Origin: Oscillospiraceae bacterium | Lineage (GTDB): Bacteria; Bacillota; Clostridia; Oscillospirales; Ruminococcaceae | Direction of reading: 5' to 3' | NCBI GenBank assembly: GCA_016296165.1 | Contig: JAEDJV010000131.1 | Span: forward strand, 1 to 6,744 | DNA length: 6,744 nt | In this document: one piece after another, positions 1 to 6,670 of the stretch | Position numbering within the stretch: position 1 is the stretch's first letter | Layout of the letters: each line of letters opens with the position of its first letter | Program-made: the position numbers and the translations under genes | The notes under the pieces: generated by a model | Databases searched by the model: none | What the model was told of the DNA's origin: nothing | Seen by the model: the letters and a program-made list of their open reading frames with translations, nothing else

Positions 1-880
1 CAAGATTTCCTTTGGCTGTAATATAATCGCCAACAACCATCTCATAACCATTTTCTATTGCTGTAGAACAATATGATATAGAATCCGATACCCATGCCAT
101 GCTCCCTGCATATACGCCGGTACCCAGGTTGAGCTTGTCAAAGTGTTCGACATTAGGAGTTACTTTCTTTTCTACCAGTTTCTGATAAGATTCTATCATT
201 AGTCGAATATCATCTTTGTTATAAAGAATCTTTCCATCGTTGTCCATAAAATCTTTTCCTGTAATCTCCCCTGTATATGAAACCAAAAGAAAAAAGGCAG
301 GTTTACGAGACATTGGGAGAGGATAGTGTTCACCATTCATGACATCAGCTGCCTTATAAAGATCATCCCATGTACGTGGAATATCCAGTCCGAACTGTTC
401 ATATATTGTCTTATTTATAAAGATAGTTTCTGTGTTAAGTGCGATAGGTACAGCATTTAGTTTTCCATTCTGCATACCGTAAGCAAGATCTTCTTCGGTA
501 TATGTTGACAGATCTACTATGTCAGTCAGAAGATTTATGTCATAGTATCCGTTTCCATCAGGTGAATACTGGCTAAGCCATGAATAGTTTATCTGCATTA
601 CATCCGATTCGGTATTTGATACCATCTGAACTTTATTGCGGGTCTGATACCCTGCCCATTCAGCATAATGACACTTAACCTTGATCTCCGGATGGAGTTT
701 CTCAAATTCTTTTATGGCCGGAATAGTGTAATCATGTCTCTGGTCGTTACCCCACCACGAAAATGATATTTCGGTACGATTCGTCTGAGTAGTTATAACT
801 TCCTGATTGCCGCAGCCGTTCAGCAGAAACATAAGAGAGAACTGAGCAGCGAGTAAACACATACGTGAACGTTTTTTCAT
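1..880 (-). CDS. ABC transporter extracellular solute-binding lipoprotein (family 1, sugar type), 3' part cut by window edge
   Basis: About 293 residues read without a stop from the ATG at 880 to the left edge; the C-terminal third of a typical 420-450 residue protein is missing. Residues 1-23 form a lipoprotein signal peptide: KKR near the start, a hydrophobic stretch, then a lipobox LLNGC with the lipidated Cys at 23. The mature part begins ISFSWWGNDQRHDYT, followed by AIKEFEKLHPEIKVK, the usual first strand and helix of the SBP_bac_1 (MalE/MsmE-like) fold. Further on are DVMQINYSWL, PIALNTETIFINK and the family-typical IPRTWDDLYKAAD near residue 165. Ligand is probably an oligosaccharide, but nothing in view fixes it. 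The start is well supported: GGAGG sits 7 bases upstream, and the ATG overlaps the TGA of the diguanylate cyclase gene (ATGA, 880-877). No permease or ATPase is visible; they may lie beyond the edge, or the protein may serve as a ligand sensor for the upstream cyclase. Confidence 0.9.
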   Translation of the reverse strand, partial: MKKRSRMCLLAAQFSLMFLLNGCGNQEVITTQTNRTEISFSWWGNDQRHDYTIPAIKEFEKLHPEIKVKCHYAEWAGYQTRNKVQMVSNTESDVMQINYSWLSQYSPDGNGYYDINLLTDIVDLSTYTEEDLAYGMQNGKLNAVPIALNTETIFINKTIYEQFGLDIPRTWDDLYKAADVMNGEHYPLPMSRKPAFFLLVSYTGEITGKDFMDNDGKILYNKDDIRLMIESYQKLVEKKVTPNVEHFDKLNLGTGVYAGSMAWVSDSISYCSTAIENGYEMVVGDYITAKGNL

Positions 881-2043
881 TTTTTCTCCTCCGTTTCTGA
901 ATTGCTGCTATATATGGTAAACGTATCTTTTCCTTTATGTTTTGATTCATATAATGCTTTGTCAGCACACTGATAAAGCTCCCCAAAACTTTTTCCATGT
1001 TCTGAAAAGACAGCAACACCAATGCTTGCTGAAATTTTGTATCTTCTATCATCACCTGTATAATTTTCGTTAAAAGCCCTGCAAAGTTCAGAGCATTTTT
1101 CTTCTATAAAATGTCCGTATGAGTTATATTTTTCTGTAACCGGATCAAATGTATTGAGAAAAACGCAGAATTCATCTCCGCCAAGCCTTCCGAGATAATC
1201 ACCATTATTAAACACACGCTTGAGTATGTCACCAACACCTGCAAGCACCTTGTCTCCATATGCATGCCCAAGATTGTCGTTTACTCCCTTGAAATTATCA
1301 ATATCAAGAAGTATAAGAGCTCGTTTTTCATCTATACTGCATTTTTCAAGAGTTTCCTGTGTGTATTTCTCAAACGACCTCTTGTTAAGTACGCCGGTGA
1401 GCAAATCAGTATGTGCTTCATCATCGAGAGTATTAACTATATTTGTTACCGGAGTAATAATTTTCTCAAGAAGAAATATTGTGATAAGTGCTGCAAAAAG
1501 TGCAAATACTATTCCTATCAGGAGAATACTGTACTGTGCCTCATTTTTTTCTTTGAGTATAACATCAACAGGTGCATACTGTATTATTTTCCAGTTATCC
1601 ACACAGTCATTTGTAGCTATAAGATATTCATTATCTATATATGTACCGGATTCAGACAAAACAAGGCGTTCAGATATAGCACTATCTATTTTTGTTCCTG
1701 CTTCATTAAAATCATGAGAGTAAATTATTGTATTGGTACTGTCAGTAATACACGCTTTTATATTTTCGGTTGATGAACTTCTTACAAACACATCGTCAAG
1801 TTCACTTGTATAGAATGAAACAGCAAGTACCGCATTTTCATTTATTCTTTTTACATAGTAAATTCGTTTGTAACTGTCCTTATATCCGGCATGCCATCCG
1901 TCATTGGTTGAACTGCGCGTTATCATTTTACTGAAGTCATTATAAAGGTTTTCGCCAAATGAAAGAAGTGTTCCGTTTGATATCTTTCCAACAAAATGAT
2001 TATTACTGTATATTACACCGAAGTCCACCATGTTTTCAAGCAT
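877..2043 (-). CDS. Diguanylate cyclase, C-terminal part: sensor remainder, TM segment, GGDEF domain (frame-broken gene)
   Basis: Makes c-di-GMP from two GTP at the inner face of the membrane. The 388-residue frame holds the distal part of an extracytoplasmic Cache-like sensor (about 1-165, ending WKIIQYAPVDVI), a TM helix at about 172-192, a short linker, and a complete GGDEF domain from about 211. Within that domain are DLLTGVLNKRSF, metal-binding DIDNFK (247-252), GHAYGD (259-264), the active site GGDEF (288-292) and SASIGVAVF (338-346). The inhibitory I-site is not intact: the RxxD position reads NNGD (279-282). The ATG at 2043 is probably not a true start. In the same frame a continuous sensor-like sequence (EYESIKIEDDIESALYDIS) runs upstream to a TGA at 2124-2122, and the missing N-terminus lies one frame away at 2046-2390. 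Adding one base would give a single protein of about 504 residues. As it stands, the gene is a pseudogene, carries a sequencing error, or is two reading frames linked by the TAA-GT-ATG reinitiation site. Confidence 0.85.
   Translation of the reverse strand: MLENMVDFGVIYSNNHFVGKISNGTLLSFGENLYNDFSKMITRSSTNDGWHAGYKDSYKRIYYVKRINENAVLAVSFYTSELDDVFVRSSSTENIKACITDSTNTIIYSHDFNEAGTKIDSAISERLVLSESGTYIDNEYLIATNDCVDNWKIIQYAPVDVILKEKNEAQYSILLIGIVFALFAALITIFLLEKIITPVTNIVNTLDDEAHTDLLTGVLNKRSFEKYTQETLEKCSIDEKRALILLDIDNFKGVNDNLGHAYGDKVLAGVGDILKRVFNNGDYLGRLGGDEFCVFLNTFDPVTEKYNSYGHFIEEKCSELCRAFNENYTGDDRRYKISASIGVAVFSEHGKSFGELYQCADKALYESKHKGKDTFTIYSSNSETEEKK
886..892 (-). promoter_or_regulatory. Ribosome binding site of the solute-binding protein gene, inside the cyclase gene
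   Basis: GGAGGAG at 892-886 lies within the last codons of the diguanylate cyclase gene. GGAGG (892-888) is 7 bases from the ATG at 880, which itself overlaps the cyclase stop. This arrangement implies translational coupling of the two proteins. Confidence 0.8.
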
Positions 2044-2045
2044 AC

Positions 2046-2390
2046 TTATATCATACAGTGCTGATTCAATATCATCTTCAATTTTAATGGATTCATATTC
2101 ATCTTGGACGGGTCGGATGCATCATAAGTATAAATGTTTTCATCAGAAAATACGAGTGTACCGATTACCTCAACTTTTGAGAGATAACTGAGCAGATTTG
2201 CCTTCATCTGATTATTCAGAGAAGAGGCAACTGAAGTAACCTGGGACTTTAACACATAATCTGTCTTTGTGAGTGTAATAGCAGAAGTCAGTATGATAGC
2301 TACAGTAGTTATCAAAACAAACAGTACAACGAACAGATTTTTATATTTATTTATTCTGGCAGAATTATTTATTGTAACATTTTTTTCCAT
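2046..2390 (-). CDS. Diguanylate cyclase, N-terminal part: TM anchor and start of extracytoplasmic sensor (frame-broken gene)
   Basis: About 114 residues from the ATG at 2390: a short basic cytoplasmic leader (MEKNVTINNSARINKYK), one TM helix at about 18-40, then the start of an extracytoplasmic sensor with an amphipathic helix (QVTSVASSLNNQMKANLLSYL), the usual first helix of dCache-type domains. The natural reading ends near IYTYDASD. The last residues before the TAA at 2048-2046 are out of frame with the domain that continues in the adjacent frame. I prefer the start at 2390 to the in-frame ATG at 2417, which would add 9 residues: AGGGGGA lies 6 bases upstream of 2390, while 2417 has no good ribosome site and would sit only about 18 bases from the predicted transcription start. 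Alone, this fragment would be a membrane stub with no enzyme. Confidence 0.7.
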   Translation of the reverse strand: MEKNVTINNSARINKYKNLFVVLFVLITTVAIILTSAITLTKTDYVLKSQVTSVASSLNNQMKANLLSYLSKVEVIGTLVFSDENIYTYDASDPSKMNMNPLKLKMILNQHCMI

Positions 2391-2395
2391 ATAAG

Positions 2396-2402
2396 TCCCC
2401 CT
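2396..2402 (-). promoter_or_regulatory. Ribosome binding site deciding the cyclase start
   Basis: AGGGGGA at 2402-2396, six bases from the ATG at 2390 and overlapping the codons that follow the upstream ATG at 2417. It supports 2390 as the real start of the sensor-cyclase. Confidence 0.6.
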
Positions 2403-2441
2403 ATCCACAGATACCATAATCTCATAATAATTTCTTATATA

Positions 2442-2470
2442 ATTATATCAAATTCATACAAAATAGTCAA
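2442..2470 (-). promoter_or_regulatory. Sigma-70-type promoter of the cyclase/solute-binding protein unit
   Basis: On the minus strand TTGACT (2470-2465) is followed by a 17-base spacer and a perfect TATAAT (2447-2442). The expected transcription start is near 2435, giving a leader of about 45 bases to the ATG at 2390. Confidence 0.8.
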
Positions 2471-2628
2471 CACCTTTTGGTAAATATATAAAATTTATAA
2501 ACTAATACGGATTAATTAAAACCGGTTTTCAGTACAAACAAGGATTAATCAACATCCATAAAATCGATATCTCAGAACCTTCAACAGCAAAATGTGACTT
2601 AGTTACGGAAAACAATTATTTTTCAATG

Positions 2629-2634
2629 TATAAT
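2629..2634 (+). promoter_or_regulatory. Probable -10 box of trxA
   Basis: A perfect TATAAT lies 37 bases before the trxA start codon. No convincing -35 is seen at 17 bases; the nearest is a poor TTACGG at 2603-2608 with a 20-base spacer. The promoter may be weak or depend on an activator. Confidence 0.45.
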
Positions 2635-2671
2635 AAGAACATAAAATAATTCTGGAAAGGAAGTATATATT

Positions 2672-2980
2672 ATGTCAGTACTTAACGTAAGCAAAAATAA
2701 TTTCGATCAGATAAAAAATAGTGAAAAAGCAGTTCTCCTTGATTTTTACGCAGACTGGTGTGGTCCTTGCCAGATGGTATCTCCGATAGTGCATCAGATT
2801 GCAGAAGAAAATCCGGAATACCTTGTAGGTAAAATAAACGTTGACAATGAACCTGAACTTGCAGGCGCATTCGGTGTTGCAAGTATTCCTATGCTTGTTG
2901 TCATGAAAAACGGTAAAGTAGCCAATTATTCTGTAGGAGCAAGACCAAAACAACAGATACTGGATATGATGAATGTATAA
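2672..2980 (+). CDS. trxA: Thioredoxin
   Basis: A cytoplasmic dithiol-disulfide oxidoreductase that reduces target proteins and is normally recharged by thioredoxin reductase (no trxB in view). The 102 residues match the family's usual length of about 105. The fold reads in order: first strand and helix; VLLDFYADWCGPC with the CGPC active site at 30-33 and the buried Asp at 24; KINVDNEPELAGAFGVASIPML with the cis-proline at 73; then a GK turn and the final helix. There is no signal peptide, so it acts inside the cell. AAAGGAAG ends 8 bases before the ATG. It is a single-gene unit with its own -10 box upstream and a terminator directly downstream. It stands divergent from the cyclase unit and convergent with the phosphonate operon. 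Nothing links it functionally to either. Confidence 0.96.
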   Translation: MSVLNVSKNNFDQIKNSEKAVLLDFYADWCGPCQMVSPIVHQIAEENPEYLVGKINVDNEPELAGAFGVASIPMLVVMKNGKVANYSVGARPKQQILDMMNV

Positions 2981-2989
2981 AACGATCAG

Positions 2990-3028
2990 AAAAAATTACA
3001 ACCGCTGCGGTATTTAAGATTGCAGCGG
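2990..3028 (-). terminator. Same hairpin acting as terminator of the phosphonate operon
   Basis: Read leftward, the hairpin at 3028-3002 starts 8 bases after the stop of the nucleotidyltransferase-dehydrogenase gene. It is followed by TTGTAA and six T (2995-2990). The T run is offset from the stem, so this direction is weaker, but no other terminator lies between the converging units. Confidence 0.6.
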
Positions 3029-3038
3029 CTGTTTTTTT
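3002..3038 (+). terminator. Rho-independent terminator of trxA
   Basis: A seven-base GC-rich stem, CCGCTGC (3002-3008) with GCAGCGG (3022-3028), encloses a 13-base loop. Seven T follow at 3032-3038. It begins 21 bases after the trxA stop. The T run touches the stop codon of the convergent gene. Confidence 0.9.
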
Positions 3039-4767
3039 ATTTAAAATTTATTATATCCTTATAAATACATATTACTCCGTCAGCATCAAATCTGACAACA
3101 GAATTACTAAGTTTACTCTCATTTACTTTTCCTGCAAGAATTCCCGCTTCAGCAGATGAAAGATCGTAGTTCTGTTCCGGATTCATTTTTCTGTATGTAT
3201 TAAGAAGTTTTTCGTAAATTGTCTTGCCTTCATAATCTTCCATTATCTCATACAGAGATTTAAATTCTTCACGACGGCCGTTTTTCTCAGCGTATTTCAA
3301 AGCAAAAATCAAACTAAGTGCAACGGCCTGACCATGACGTATCCCATATCCGGTAGTCAGCGAATAGCTCATTGCATGTCCTACGGATGTACGGGTGATG
3401 CTTATTGCCCTGCCGGAATAGTATGAAGCAAGGAGTATATCCTTATTCGTGCTTTCATCATTATTAAGATATTTTTCATAATTACTGTTAATAATCTTTA
3501 TCGACTGTTCAGAATAATTACGGCTCTCATCCGTAACATCCGGTGTCATCATACTTTCAATACTATGACATAATGCATCCAGAAGCGATACTGTCTTTTG
3601 CTGTCTGCTCATACCTGTAAGAAGCGATGAATCCAGAACTGCAGCATCGGGTAAAAGTTCCGGTTCGTTAAGTGAATATTTCATATCGTCTCTGCATAAA
3701 ACTGAATACTGTGTCGCTTCACTTCCTGATCCTGCTGTTGTAGGAATCGAAATATGTATTAATTCTTTTCTCCCGGTAAAATACTTTACTGCCTTTGCGG
3801 TATCAATTACACTTCCCCCGCCTGCAGAAATAATTGTATCATAGTCATCACATTCAAACGCCTTTACTGTTTCCGTTACGCTTTCATCAGTAGGATTTTC
3901 AATAACACCAGTAAACTTTGTAACCGGTGTATCAAGATTATCAATGTATTTTTCAAAATCACTTCCCTTAAGATGATTTCCCATAACAAGAAATACTTTT
4001 GAAGAACCGAATTTTTTCAGGAGTGTTTTTATTGAAGAGATTTCATAATATACATTTTCACCCATTTTAATATTTTCCATAACTTTAAAGTAGTCCTCCC
4101 TGTTATCAATTTCACTTATGCAGCAGCCATTATATGAAAGAGGTTTTATATTAAGTTTTTCCGATATTTCATTAAGCGCATTTTCTGCATATACTTTTAC
4201 ATTATTATCTGAAATATATTCGTTTGTTTTTGAAAGCCATAATGCTGCACATTTTTCTGAAAGCCGGTAAAGCGGCTGAAGTGCATAGCAATTATCGTCA
4301 AATATATTCACAGACACTTCTTTTAGTATCCCGTTTTCAATTCTGCCTTTAAAATCTTTTTCAGGTTTCCCGGCCTGCTTATCAATAACACAGAACGAAC
4401 CTTCCTTTTCTTTCAGAAGTTTTTTCAGAATACTCTTTTCAAATACAAGATCTCCATGCATCATTATTATATCATCATTCAGATACTCCCCTGAAAGATA
4501 AAACGAATAGATATAATTTGTGGATGAATATTCCGGATTATGAACAAATTCGGTATTGAGGCCGCTTATTTTTTCCGCCTCATCTCTAATCAGAGAATCA
4601 TACTTTCCTGTAGTAATAACAACATCATGTATTCCGCACTCAGAGAGTAATCTGAGCTGTCTGTGAAGTATAGTCTCACCGTTTATCTCCAGCAGACATT
4701 TGGGTTTGTTTTCTGTAAGTCTGCCCATTCTACTCCCTGTACCGGAATTAAAAATCAGAGCTTTCAT
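3037..4767 (-). CDS. Fusion: nucleotidyltransferase + iron-containing alcohol dehydrogenase (probable phosphonoacetaldehyde reductase / 2-hydroxyethylphosphonate cytidylyltransferase)
   Basis: A 576-residue two-domain cytoplasmic protein. Residues 1 to about 235 are a sugar-phosphate/LicC-type nucleotidyltransferase: the loop FNSGTGSRMGRLTENKPKCLLEI (7-29), HGD at 104-106 (metal-binding Asp), and SEIDNREDY (218-226), the second acidic motif of LicC/PntC-like cytidylyltransferases. Residues about 240-576 are a group III iron alcohol dehydrogenase: nucleotide-binding GGGSVIDTAK (316-325), PTTAGSGSE (342-350), and metal ligands D397, H401, H464 and H478. Both active sites look intact. Directly after PEP mutase and phosphonopyruvate decarboxylase, the dehydrogenase most likely reduces phosphonoacetaldehyde to 2-hydroxyethylphosphonate with NAD(P)H. 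The transferase half would then activate that product with a nucleotide, by analogy with PntC, which makes CMP-2-aminoethylphosphonate and is often fused to the AEP transaminase. The substrate is inferred from context. The start ATG overlaps the aepY stop (ATGA, 4767-4764); GGAG lies about 11 bases upstream. It is the last gene of the operon. Confidence 0.88.
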   Translation of the reverse strand: MKALIFNSGTGSRMGRLTENKPKCLLEINGETILHRQLRLLSECGIHDVVITTGKYDSLIRDEAEKISGLNTEFVHNPEYSSTNYIYSFYLSGEYLNDDIIMMHGDLVFEKSILKKLLKEKEGSFCVIDKQAGKPEKDFKGRIENGILKEVSVNIFDDNCYALQPLYRLSEKCAALWLSKTNEYISDNNVKVYAENALNEISEKLNIKPLSYNGCCISEIDNREDYFKVMENIKMGENVYYEISSIKTLLKKFGSSKVFLVMGNHLKGSDFEKYIDNLDTPVTKFTGVIENPTDESVTETVKAFECDDYDTIISAGGGSVIDTAKAVKYFTGRKELIHISIPTTAGSGSEATQYSVLCRDDMKYSLNEPELLPDAAVLDSSLLTGMSRQQKTVSLLDALCHSIESMMTPDVTDESRNYSEQSIKIINSNYEKYLNNDESTNKDILLASYYSGRAISITRTSVGHAMSYSLTTGYGIRHGQAVALSLIFALKYAEKNGRREEFKSLYEIMEDYEGKTIYEKLLNTYRKMNPEQNYDLSSAEAGILAGKVNESKLSNSVVRFDADGVICIYKDIINFK

Positions 4768-5870
4768 TTTGATATATTCTCCATAAATAATCTTTTATTT
4801 TCCTGTGGTGAAAGTGTCGGCCTGCCAAGGTCACTCCTTGAACCCTGCACTATGTAAACAACCATAGCCGAACCGGGAGTTTTTTTCATTTCTTCAATAC
4901 TTTCGTGAAGTTCTTCTGCATTTTTTACAGTAAATACTTTTCTGAAACCACAGCCGGAAAGTATAGCAGGAATGTCAGCATCAAATCCGGCGGTTGCCTG
5001 TCCGCCAACGGATTCATGAGCACCGTTATTAAGCACTATATATCTGAAATTGTCCCCCATATTAGCAGAATTGACAGCTGACGCACCCATATGCATAAGA
5101 AATGATCCGTCACCGTCAGCACAGTACACCGTTTTATCTGTCCCAAGACTGATCCCAAATGCTATTGAAGAAGTATGCCCCATAGAACCGACTGTAAGAA
5201 AATCGCATGAATGGTTCTGATTTTTCCTTTCACGTATCTCAAACAATTCCCTTGAAGTTTTTCCTGTTGTGGAAACTATGATATCATTTTCCGTAAGATG
5301 TTCAGTAATAATCTCAAGGGCTTCTTCCCTTAACAGTAAATATTTATTTTCAGGTTTCGTAAAAGGTACGTCGCTAAATGAATTCTTTCTGACTATCAGC
5401 GCAACAGGACGGTTGTATTTTTTCATGTATGCTGAACATTCTTCAATACATTTATGGAAATTTTCTTCAAGAATTACTGTGTGAATCCCCATGGTTTCAA
5501 AAAGAGATACTGTCAGTTTCCCCTGTTTTTTGTGCTGTGGCTCATCAGCAGTTCCCGGTTCCCCGCGCCAGCCGACTATCATGAGAAACGGAATAGAGTA
5601 AACATCTTCATCAGCCAGTGACAAAATCGGATTTACTGTATTTCCGATACCAGAGTTCTGCATATACACCACCGCTGGTTTGCCTGATGAGAGATAATAT
5701 CCGCAGGCAATTCCCACAGCATTTCCTTCAGTTGCCGCGGTTATATTTTTCACCCTGTCTGAAGCTGAAATGCACGCACAAAGATTTTTAAGAAGTGAAT
5801 CCGGAACTCCGGTGAAAAAGTCAAATCCGTATTCAGTCAAAGTATCCAGAAAATCATTTGTATCTATCAT
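4764..5870 (-). CDS. aepY: Phosphonopyruvate decarboxylase
   Basis: A thiamine-diphosphate enzyme that decarboxylates phosphonopyruvate to phosphonoacetaldehyde. This step pulls the unfavourable PEP mutase equilibrium forward. At 368 residues it has the family's length (about 370-380). Visible features: the signature GVPDSLLKNL (21-30); ATEGNAVGIACGYYL with the catalytic, cofactor-activating Glu at 48; QNSGIGNTVNP (71-81); the ThDP/Mg motif GDGS starting at 253 and running to NN at 281-282; HESVGGQ (285-291); and the C-terminal GRPTLSPQENK (349-359), typical of this branch rather than of sulfopyruvate decarboxylase. It is the middle gene of the operon. Its ATG lies two bases after the PEP mutase TAG, with the ribosome site GGAAAGGAA inside the end of that gene. 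Its own stop overlaps the next start. All expected motifs are present. Confidence 0.96.
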   Translation of the reverse strand: MIDTNDFLDTLTEYGFDFFTGVPDSLLKNLCACISASDRVKNITAATEGNAVGIACGYYLSSGKPAVVYMQNSGIGNTVNPILSLADEDVYSIPFLMIVGWRGEPGTADEPQHKKQGKLTVSLFETMGIHTVILEENFHKCIEECSAYMKKYNRPVALIVRKNSFSDVPFTKPENKYLLLREEALEIITEHLTENDIIVSTTGKTSRELFEIRERKNQNHSCDFLTVGSMGHTSSIAFGISLGTDKTVYCADGDGSFLMHMGASAVNSANMGDNFRYIVLNNGAHESVGGQATAGFDADIPAILSGCGFRKVFTVKNAEELHESIEEMKKTPGSAMVVYIVQGSRSDLGRPTLSPQENKRLFMENISK

Positions 5871-5872
5871 GA

Positions 5873-6670
5873 CTAAAATTCCTTTCCGTCAATTGCATTC
5901 AGAATATTTCCAACCGGCTCGCATGCCGATTCATCTGTCCGATTGTTTTCAAGAATAAAAACTGCCTGTGAAATCATAGCCTTATAGGCACTTCTCATGA
6001 GTTGATTAGCATAGATAACCACATCGGCGCCTTTTTCAAAAAGTTCATCACCTGAAAAAGTATGATATGCTGTAGGAATAAAAACAAGAGGAATGTGTTC
6101 ATGTTTCTTTCTGAATTCAGACGCAAAACCGAAAACGTCACTCCCGTCACTTCTCACGCTGTGAATTACAATTCCGTCTGCTCCCGCCTCAATATATTTA
6201 TCGGTTCTGCAAAGAGCTTTTTCTATCGTTTCCCCCGCTATTAAACTTTCAGTTCTTGCAAAAATCATAAATTCGTTACTTTGAATACTTTTCTTTGAAT
6301 GATATATTTTTTCAGAAAAAACATCAGAATTCTCCATAATGTGAACTGCGCCGGTACCGTAAAGTGAATTCTGCTTTAATCCTGTTTTGTCTTCGACAAC
6401 AATCCCTGATACTCCGGTCTTTTCGAGCTCAGAGATATGCCTGCATAAATGAGTTGTCATTCCTCCTGTGTCCATATCGACAATAAGCGGTTTGTCAGAT
6501 ACCGCAAAAATATTTTCAATATCCCGAAGTCTGGTTGAAAAGTCGGTGTATTCGTTATCCGGCATTCCTTTAAATGCAGAGCAGCAAAGTCCGCTGAACC
6601 AAAGTGCATCAAATCTGTTTTCACTATGTTTTTCAGCCTCATTTACTGCCAGTGCCTCAAGTCCGCACAC
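5873..6670 (-). CDS. aepX: Phosphoenolpyruvate mutase (5' end uncertain, frame break near start)
   Basis: Isomerises PEP to phosphonopyruvate, forming the C-P bond; first step of phosphonate synthesis, Mg-dependent, isocitrate-lyase superfamily TIM barrel. Counting from the GTG at 6670 (265 residues), the catalytic set is complete: W24, S26 and G27 in LWFSGL; D38 in GMPD; D65 and D67 in VDMDTGG; the diagnostic EDKxxxKxNS (93-102), which separates mutases from lyases; R139 in ARTES; H170 in IHSV. GTG 6670 is the only conventional start in this frame, but it is probably not the natural one. Family-like sequence (RRLKKIRVAET, matching the first strand before EAHNGL of homologues) continues upstream to a TAA at 6727-6725, and the GTG has no good ribosome site. 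A one-base shift near the A7 run at 6688-6694 joins it to a frame open to the right edge. First visible gene of a three-gene operon; aepY begins two bases after its TAG. Confidence 0.92.
   Translation of the reverse strand: MCGLEALAVNEAEKHSENRFDALWFSGLCCSAFKGMPDNEYTDFSTRLRDIENIFAVSDKPLIVDMDTGGMTTHLCRHISELEKTGVSGIVVEDKTGLKQNSLYGTGAVHIMENSDVFSEKIYHSKKSIQSNEFMIFARTESLIAGETIEKALCRTDKYIEAGADGIVIHSVRSDGSDVFGFASEFRKKHEHIPLVFIPTAYHTFSGDELFEKGADVVIYANQLMRSAYKAMISQAVFILENNRTDESACEPVGNILNAIDGKEF

Larger units (their letters stand above)
2418..2671. other. Divergent intergenic region with direct repeat and palindrome
   Basis: This AT-rich region separates the leftward cyclase unit from rightward trxA. 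Besides the two promoters it contains the direct repeat GGATTAAT at 2509-2516 and 2542-2549 (33 bp, about three helical turns, start to start). The perfect 12-bp palindrome AAAACCGGTTTT (2518-2529) lies between the copies. The second repeat extends into the palindrome GATTAATC (2543-2550). These could be regulator sites, but nothing in view identifies a regulator. I see no small gene or structured RNA here. Confidence 0.45.

Noticed and set aside
747..1055. Minus-strand open frame of 102 residues spanning the cyclase/solute-binding protein junction
   Set aside because: It is out of frame with both clear genes it overlaps and shows no domain character.
1220..1773. Two overlapping plus-strand open frames of about 165 residues opposite the cyclase gene
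   Set aside because: They lie antisense to a clear GGDEF protein, have low-complexity composition, no recognisable motif and no ribosome binding site.
2041..2048. TAA-GT-ATG as a genuine stop/restart between two separate genes
   Set aside because: The downstream frame has sensor-like coding well upstream of this ATG, and splitting there would cut a folded domain in two and leave the GGDEF half without its first TM. Kept only as a fallback reading.
2082..2088. Programmed -1 frameshift in the cyclase at A TTA AAA
   Set aside because: The heptamer does not fit the X XXY YYZ pattern, and the P-site codon would mispair after slipping. An indel is the simpler explanation.
3037..4060. Dehydrogenase half as a generic butanol or 1,3-propanediol dehydrogenase
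   Set aside because: The family fold alone would allow it, but fusion to a nucleotidyltransferase and placement directly behind aepX-aepY make phosphonoacetaldehyde the best substrate.
4764..5870. Sulfopyruvate decarboxylase or acetolactate synthase
   Set aside because: The single-chain length, the GVPDSLLKNL signature, the C-terminal GRPTLSPQENK and the adjacent PEP mutase all point to phosphonopyruvate decarboxylase.
5873..6670. Methylisocitrate lyase or another isocitrate-lyase family member
   Set aside because: The EDKxxxKxNS loop and aepY as next gene are diagnostic of PEP mutase; lyases carry a KKCGH-type catalytic Cys motif there.
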